This document shows, piece by piece, positions 58,901-64,000 of a stretch of 64,000 nucleotides of DNA. A model generated the notes under the pieces. The model was not told the origin of the DNA. It saw only the letters and a list, made by a program, of their open reading frames with translations, and searched no databases. Every line of letters begins with the position of its first letter. The first letter of the stretch is position 1. The stretch lies in assembly GCA_025765615.1 (NCBI GenBank), contig JAIVFJ010000059.1:186001-250000 (forward strand), in the 5' to 3' direction. This DNA is from Zopfochytrium polystomum. Its lineage: Eukaryota; Chytridiomycota; Chytridiomycetes; Chytridiales; Chytridiaceae. Made by a program: the position numbers and the translations under genes.

Positions 58901-60665
58901 AGGAGTTGGTGCTGTACCAGTGGGAACAACAGGAATGGTTGTAACTACAGTTACAACACCACCACCAGGTACAGTAGATAGGAATGTGGTTGGAATTCCA
59001 GGAACCACAGGTACGCTCGTGACGACTGTCACTACACCGCCTCCAGGCACGGTCGACAAAATAGTAGTGGGCACAACTGGGACTGTTGTAACAACAGTAA
59101 CGACGCCACCTCCGGGAACAGTTGCAGTGATGGTCGTTGCCGTTGCAGGAACTGTTGTTACAATTGTAACAACGCCTCCACCTGGGACCGTCGAAGTAAG
59201 AGTGGTGGGAATTCCTCCACCCGGCACAGTTGTTACTGTAGGTGACCCTCCCGGAGTGGTAGTAACAGTGAAAATCCCTCCGCCCGGCACTGTTGTGGTG
59301 TACGTGGATGGTACTCCCCCTCCGGGCGTTGTCACGACTGTAAAAGTCCCTCCGCCGGGAGGAACAGTGGTAACGTAAGCTGTCGGAGTGCCTGCACCCG
59401 GAGTCGCAGTGGGTGTGGGGCTTCCACCTGATAATGGACCGTACGGAGTGACGCCGTAAAAGACGATTCCCGACGAAGAGCACGAATCGGCAGGAACATT
59501 GCCGCCGTAATTCGTCGTGCTCCAAGTTCGAGTGCCGACTATGCCAACACCAGGGGCGCCGCCGCCACGAACGAAAAGAACAGAATCGTAATCTGTGAGA
59601 GAAACACTAGGCTTCCAAAGTGGTGTGGACACGGACATCCCAGGTGCCGATCCCAGATTGAACCAAGTGCTCGTCGACAAGTCGAGGTAGTACAAGGAGC
59701 TTGAGTAAGATAGCATGTTGGCCGAGATACCCCCGGCACAAAAGATACCGCCAGTATTGTAAATGGAGCTCCAAGACGTGCACGAAACACCGTCAGCAAT
59801 TGCAGGTAGGTATGCCGAATTGTATTGGACCCAAGATTTCGAGTCAATGTTGTAGAGGTAGATGGGAAGGGGCGGTGCAGCCGATGACGACGAATAAGAA
59901 GCCCCGAAAAGTACGAAAAGGCTTCGGCCGACCCCGATGAGCGAATGTCCGTGGCGTTCCGCTCCAAAAGTGGGGAGGACAGTCCACGTCTTCGACGTCG
60001 TCAGGTCGTACTGAATAAAACTCTGCGGAGAAAGGGACCTCTGAGAAACTGCTCCGAAAGGTTTGGCAAGCTTACGTCCGAAAGATCGTCCCCTGACTGT
60101 GTTACGCCGCCCCAACTGTAAAAGACGCTCCCAACAACAGCACAAGCGTGTTCGCGCCTAGATGTGGGGGTATAAGAGCTGCTTTTTGGTGCAAGCCATC
60201 GTCCCAATGGGATGGAATACTGGAACAGGGTTGTGCTTTTGGAGGTTCCTCCGAAACAATACATGATCGAAGTCGCGCTGTCAATAGCGCAGCAGTGATG
60301 CATTGTTGGGGAAGGAACGTATGAAGGATCTAGGGAAAACGCTTTAGCGATCTTTTCCAAAAACGATAAGTCTATCCCCGCGATGAGGTGAGAAGAGCCT
60401 CCTCACCATCGGCGGAGTTGTCGAGGGCCGTCACGCTTTGACCCCCTGGTGAGATCCCGCAAAGCAAGTTGGTCGCTTCGGCTGCAGCAGTGTAGCAAAC
60501 TTCCCCCCCAAAGAAAATGGAACGGCCTGAGGACGCATCGTACACAGACGCGGCGCCAACCGAGGTGGACGGACAGTCAGCACCAGCGGGGGGATTGGCC
60601 CAGGCGATTGCGGGGGATGCTGTTGCAGCGGCAAACAGAATCGCGACCGCTATGCTGAAGAGCAT
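52922..60665 (-). CDS. Giant kelch membrane protein with cytoplasmic novel-repeat array
   Basis: Exons 60665-60407, 60329-60076, 60022-57299, 57252-57049, 57001-55853, 55803-55267, 55221-54808, 54754-54593, 54544-54335 and 54274-52922 join in frame to 2,421 aa. Signal peptide: MLFSIAVAILFAAATASPAIA. Residues ~25-400 are kelch blades (AIDSATSIMYCFGG, HACAVVGSVFYSWGG, HSLIGVGRSLFVLFG). Next come Gly/Val/Thr-rich ~20-residue repeats (VPGGGVVTVVTT). A membrane segment lies at ~605-627 (VVGIAVGTAVGVAFIGALIC), followed by Arg/Lys. Three further Gly/Ala-rich hydrophobic segments lie in Ser/Thr-rich sequence. The last ~1,300 residues hold about seven copies of a 110-150-residue module (GWWSR..PSF..GAPL..LGPKTF). 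I recognise no family for the module. Introns 2-9 are all phase 0. It could be two genes, but frame continuity argues for one. A surface sensor or adhesin is a guess. Confidence 0.75.
58930..59395 (-). repeat. Coding minisatellite for VPGGG-type repeats in kelch gene
   Basis: Tandem ~60-bp units encode repeats of the type TVPGGGVVTVVTTVPVVPTT. Six or more imperfect copies form the linker between the kelch domain and the first membrane segment. Confidence 0.8.
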
Positions 60666-61323
60666 GAGGGATGGCTGTATGCGGAGAGGAGGGCGCTTCG
60701 ATAACGAAAGCGAGAGCCACGAGTTTGTTAGATGCTCCGCACGATGCAAAGCGGCGGCAGTGCGGGCGAGGAGTGAGAGGGTTAGGTTTGGTGGTGGAGA
60801 TGGTGAAGGAGGCGTGCTGCGGGCAGGGTGAGTGAGTGAGCGCCCACCGCCTCTTCAGTGATGCTGTAATTTCGAATGAAAAGATTTCGGCCACTTCTTT
60901 TTTTTCTTTTTTTTTTTCCCAGCTCTTTTTTGCAACAATGAAAATGAAATGCGAAGACGAAAAAGAGGACGCACTTTGGCAGCCAGTCAGACAGACAGAC
61001 AGACAGCCAGACAGACAGACAGACAACTGACATACAGCCAGAGGGTTGGTGTCAACAGAAGAGAAAATTGGAAACGAAAAGACAAACATGATGGCATTGC
61101 ACAACGGGAAGGCGAGGGGTTCAGATGTGGGTGAGTTCACTGGGCAAGAGAGAGAAAGGAGAGAACGAAGAAAACGGAGCAGCAAGAAAATTGCGGCGAG
61201 GAGGAAAGCCGATGTGGAAAGACAAGGCAGACAGATCGGGGATCGAGACAAAAAAAAAAAAAGAAGTCAGACCAGCGCCACCAACCCGAATCTCGCTGGA
61301 GAGAAGAGTCATTGGGGGGGGGG

Positions 61324-61325
<2 letters not shown>

Positions 61326-61399
<74 letters not shown>
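61326..61399. repeat. (GA)n microsatellite
   Basis: About 74 bp of nearly pure GA repeats preceded by a G10 run, in the divergent region. Confidence 0.9.
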
Positions 61400-61605
61400 C
61401 AGAGACAGAGCGAGCAGTGGATCGCGTTCTTCCTCTTTCAGCTGTACGCGAAGCTTCCCCCGCCATCAATCAATCCGATGATGAAAGGAAACTCCCCTTC
61501 CTGGGTGATGAAAAGGGGAACTCCTTCTTTCTTTTCTTATTCTTCTTCTGCCTCCTCCTCGTCCTCCTCCTGCTCCTCCTCCTCTTCTTCTTCTTATTTA
61601 CTTGC

Positions 61606-61672
61606 TTAGAAGAAGAAGAAGAAGAAAAAGAAGAAGAAGGAAGAAGAAGAGGAGGAAGAAGAAGGAGAGAAG
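61606..61672. repeat. (GAA)n-rich purine tract
   Basis: Interrupted GAA triplets lie about 130 bp before the receptor start codon, preceded by a complementary CTT/CTC-rich tract (61520-61600). The pair could fold back on itself. Confidence 0.85.
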
Positions 61673-61801
61673 GCGTAAGCTATTGTTGCCGAGAAAAATT
61701 GTCATGGCCAATCACCTGGGGTGGGCCATGACCTTTCCTTCCTTTCCACGGAAATAATGTTATATCTTCAGTATTGGTAGCTGTCGGAGAAATTGTCTAG
61801 A

Positions 61802-64000
61802 ATGCTGTGGCGGCGCCGTTTCCGCCAACTTGTTATTTTCCTTACTGCCGCCGCCGCCGCCGTCGCGGCCGCACCGTGCGTTCGCTGCTCGGTCACTTTG
61901 TTCGGGCCACCGCCGGCGATCAGCAACAACAAGGGAGGCGGGAGCTGGAGGAGCCAGAAACCCACACGGCTTGCCGATAGTGATGATCCCGTTCAAATAT
62001 TGCCGAATTACCAATGCTACAACGGATCCAACAAGTACGGATGGGAGCATTACGGAGCCTACGTGGTAAGTTCTTTCCCATTCAGAAATAAATGTAAAAA
62101 ATTAGCGCGCAAACGCTCTCAATTTGTAAGTCATCAAAACGAGCCATCGCAATCGAGGTGGATGAGTGGGACTCTGCAACCCTGGCGTCGCGAATTCTTG
62201 AATTCGCCTTGACAGATGTGATGGGGTATAACGTTGCCCTTCTCGATTATCCGGGCGGCACTATGAGCGGTGACCTTCTTGCGAAAGGGGAGAAAGTTGA
62301 TGTTGCCATGGAACTCTGGGTCTCCGACGCTGGTATTTGGTAAATAAGAAGAATCAGAAGAAACTACAGCTAGTTTCCAATTTACATCCCTTCGCACAAA
62401 CTGTCTAGGTACGAAAAACATGTACGAGAGGAGAGGTCAGTCATTGACCTTGGCGGGATTGGCTACACCGGAAGAATCGGACTGTGAGTGTCGCATGTTT
62501 TCTATGCCGTGAATGCAGCTTGAAACCTAAGTGGGCGGCAGCTACGTTCCAACTTGGATCACAGATGCTCGACCTGAGCTCGCTCTTGATTTTTGGAGAT
62601 TTTTGCACAACGCCGAGGCGCTTTCCCTGTTTCCACAGGCCGTAACAACTGCGCTTGAGATGGATTCAGCTGGCAATTACATTTGTGATGCCGTCCCCAA
62701 TGGCTGTCAACAAGGAGTGTATTTGCCGACATTCTTCTCCGAAAACAGCTCCTTTGTCCAAATTTGGTATAGTTGGGCCGAATATAGGTAATCGGTTAAG
62801 ACATTCATGACTTTTTGCTAATCGAAATGTCATCAGCCCTTACGTGTACGAAAGAACGATTGAGGGGCTAAAATTGAATGCAACGATTCAATATTTGGGA
62901 AATGTGGAGAGGGATTACGTTGACCGAGCTTTGAAGGACGGGACTCCAGTCATATTCTACTCGTGGAAGCCTTCTACATTTGTGGCAAGGTGACACTAAC
63001 TTCTTCTGAAGTAGTTATCTAATGGAATCACAGCCGGAATGTATCTCGTATAATGTTTCCGGACGACAAAGACTCTGGATTCTTGAAGTTTTCGCGTGGT
63101 ACGTGGTATTGCAGCGAAACAATCGTTTGATTTGATCGAAACAGATAAACAGAATAATCTGTTGACTGTGGACATCCCTTCGGAAGTCCTTTTTAAGGTC
63201 TTTTTCAGACTGTCGCTTTTTTTTTTTTGTTACCAACTTCACAATCGTCCAGGCATCTTCCGCAAACTTTCAGAGGGAATATCCCGAAGCTACCACGTTG
63301 GTTTCGAATATTAACATCAATGACGAGGACATCAACAGCATGCTTCGCCAAGTCGAAGTCAATGGAGCCGAACATGCGGAGGCTGCGTGCAATTGGTTTC
63401 TTGCGAACGAGGTGCAGGCTGAGTGTTTCCCGCTGCACTGTGGCTGACTCCACGTGGAACAGCAAATCTGGAAAGGATGGATTCCTAGTCCTCCAAAAAC
63501 ATACAGTGAGGCGTTGTGAGCAATTAATTGTTAACTTATCGAACCGGACTTCAGCAACATGTCCGGCAGGAACAGGCCTGTATCAGATGGAAGGCCTTTC
63601 GGTCTGCTTAAATTGTGAGGCCGGATTCTACAATTACAAGGAAAACACGACCGAAGGCTGCAATATTTGCCCCGATCAAGCTATTTGTCCTGGTGGTGCA
63701 GTTGTGAATGTGAAAAGCGGAATCTGGAGGTCTGCAATTGTGAACACAACAGTTCCCGACTTTTACCCCTGCCCCTACGACAGTTGCTGCCCAAGTAAAT
63801 TGTTAACAAAAGACTTTTGCGTATCACTGAAGTTATCCTCTGCAGGCGGGAACTGCACCGTTGATCACATCTGCGAAGAAGGCTTCGCCGGTATTTTGTG
63901 TGCACAATGTGCCGACCCTGAGCACTACCTGTGGAATCAAAAATGCCACTCTTGCGAAAAGCCTGGAACGAGTCTCTATCTCATGATCGGAGGAAGCCTA
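61802..64000 (+). CDS. Receptor-like protein: OpuAC-type binding domain plus Cys-rich domain, 3' end outside window
   Basis: Exons are 61802-62065, 62131-62339, 62409-62483, 62542-62787, 62837-62989, 63034-63098, 63145-63197, 63253-63411, 63463-63505, 63555-63794 and 63846 to the edge, all in frame. The signal peptide is RRRFRQLVIFLTAAAAAVA. The extracellular part resembles a type 2 periplasmic binding domain of the glycine-betaine (OpuAC) class: AIAIEVDEWDSATLASRILE, GYNVALLDYPGG, VDVAMELWVSD, GGIGYTGRIGLYVPTWITD, GTPVIFYSWKPSTF, DIPSEVLFKASS and AACNWFLAN. A Cys-rich segment follows (TCPAGTGLYQ, CLNCEAGFYNYKE, NICPDQAICPGG, ICEEGFAGILCAQC). The final residues (SLYLMIGGSL) turn hydrophobic, so a membrane domain probably begins at the edge. 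The order binding domain, Cys-rich domain, membrane parallels class C GPCRs, but seven helices are not seen here. Confidence 0.75.

Larger units (their letters stand above)
60666..61801. promoter_or_regulatory. Divergent region between kelch gene and OpuAC receptor gene
   Basis: This 1.1-kb interval separates the start codons of two large membrane-protein genes. It contains an AGAC tetranucleotide tract (60987-61026), a GA microsatellite (61326-61399) and a GAA-rich purine tract (61606-61672). No gene was found. Confidence 0.5.

Noticed and set aside
58413..59378. 321-residue plus-strand frame rich in PPPGTV
   Set aside because: It is the antisense shadow of the VPGGG repeats of the kelch gene, whose frame fits exons on both sides.
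62409..62560. Apparent frameshift in the OpuAC receptor between exons 3 and 4
   Set aside because: The first acceptor tried (62531) broke the frame. Using GGCGGCAG|CTACG (exon start 62542) restores GRIGLYVPTW.
63090..63145. 16-bp intron in the receptor gene
   Set aside because: Too short to splice. A 46-bp intron (63099-63144, GTACGT..ACAG) gives the same frame.

Overview
The window is nuclear DNA of a eukaryote with compact, intron-rich genes. Introns are mostly about 45-200 bp with GT..AG ends, coding DNA is GC-rich, and mono- to tetranucleotide tracts are frequent. The gene set suggests a zoosporic (chytrid-like) fungus: RACK1, PRP19, an Rtr1/RPAP2 phosphatase, a stathmin-like protein, a CBM19-like secreted Ser-rich protein and a receptor-like protein with an OpuAC-type domain. 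The lineage is an inference; no rRNA or other phylogenetic marker is present. All exon coordinates were worked out by hand from splice signals and reading-frame continuity. Each multi-exon model listed closes in frame.

Layout. 1-1471: gamma-glutamyl phosphate reductase (-), running off the left edge. 1472-4445: an AT-richer, gene-poor island with two near-identical solo-LTR-like elements, each with a TATA box and dense perfect heat shock elements, set in an older hairpin-repeat array. 4446-10245: RPAP2/RTR1 (+) and a large unrecognised protein (+). 10246-13760: a second AT-rich, gene-poor island. 13761-15367: a stathmin-like protein with a lipidation-type N-terminus (-). 16637-17789: glycolipid transfer protein (+). 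18337-20619: PRP19 (+), convergent with RACK1 (-, 20974-22354). RACK1 lies head to head with the cohesin STAG/SCC3 gene (+, 22469-28396), with only 114 bp between start codons. 28625-30835: DUF1365 protein (-). 31638-32469: Ser-rich CBM19-like secreted protein with a homopolymer frameshift (-). 33507-36125: membrane-anchored EXORDIUM/phosphate-induced family protein (-). 36965-38586: BCKDH E1 beta (-), divergent from DHTKD1, the 2-oxoadipate dehydrogenase E1 (+, 39778-43522). 44015-48725: F-box/ankyrin protein (+). 50138-52237: class 3 fatty aldehyde dehydrogenase with a C-terminal membrane anchor (+). 52922-60665: a 2,421-residue kelch membrane protein with a cytoplasmic array of about seven unrecognised repeats (-). 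61802-64000: the start of a receptor-like protein with an OpuAC-type binding domain followed by a cysteine-rich domain (+), cut by the right edge.

Working together. BCKDH E1 beta and DHTKD1 are both thiamine-diphosphate E1 enzymes of mitochondrial amino-acid catabolism and share one divergent intergenic region. The FALDH gene adds aldehyde oxidation. PRP19, RACK1, RPAP2 and cohesin are housekeeping genes. The two large membrane proteins at the right end are divergently transcribed from one 1.1 kb region and look like cell-surface or sensory components. They are the best candidates here for undescribed biology, together with the heat-shock-element LTRs.
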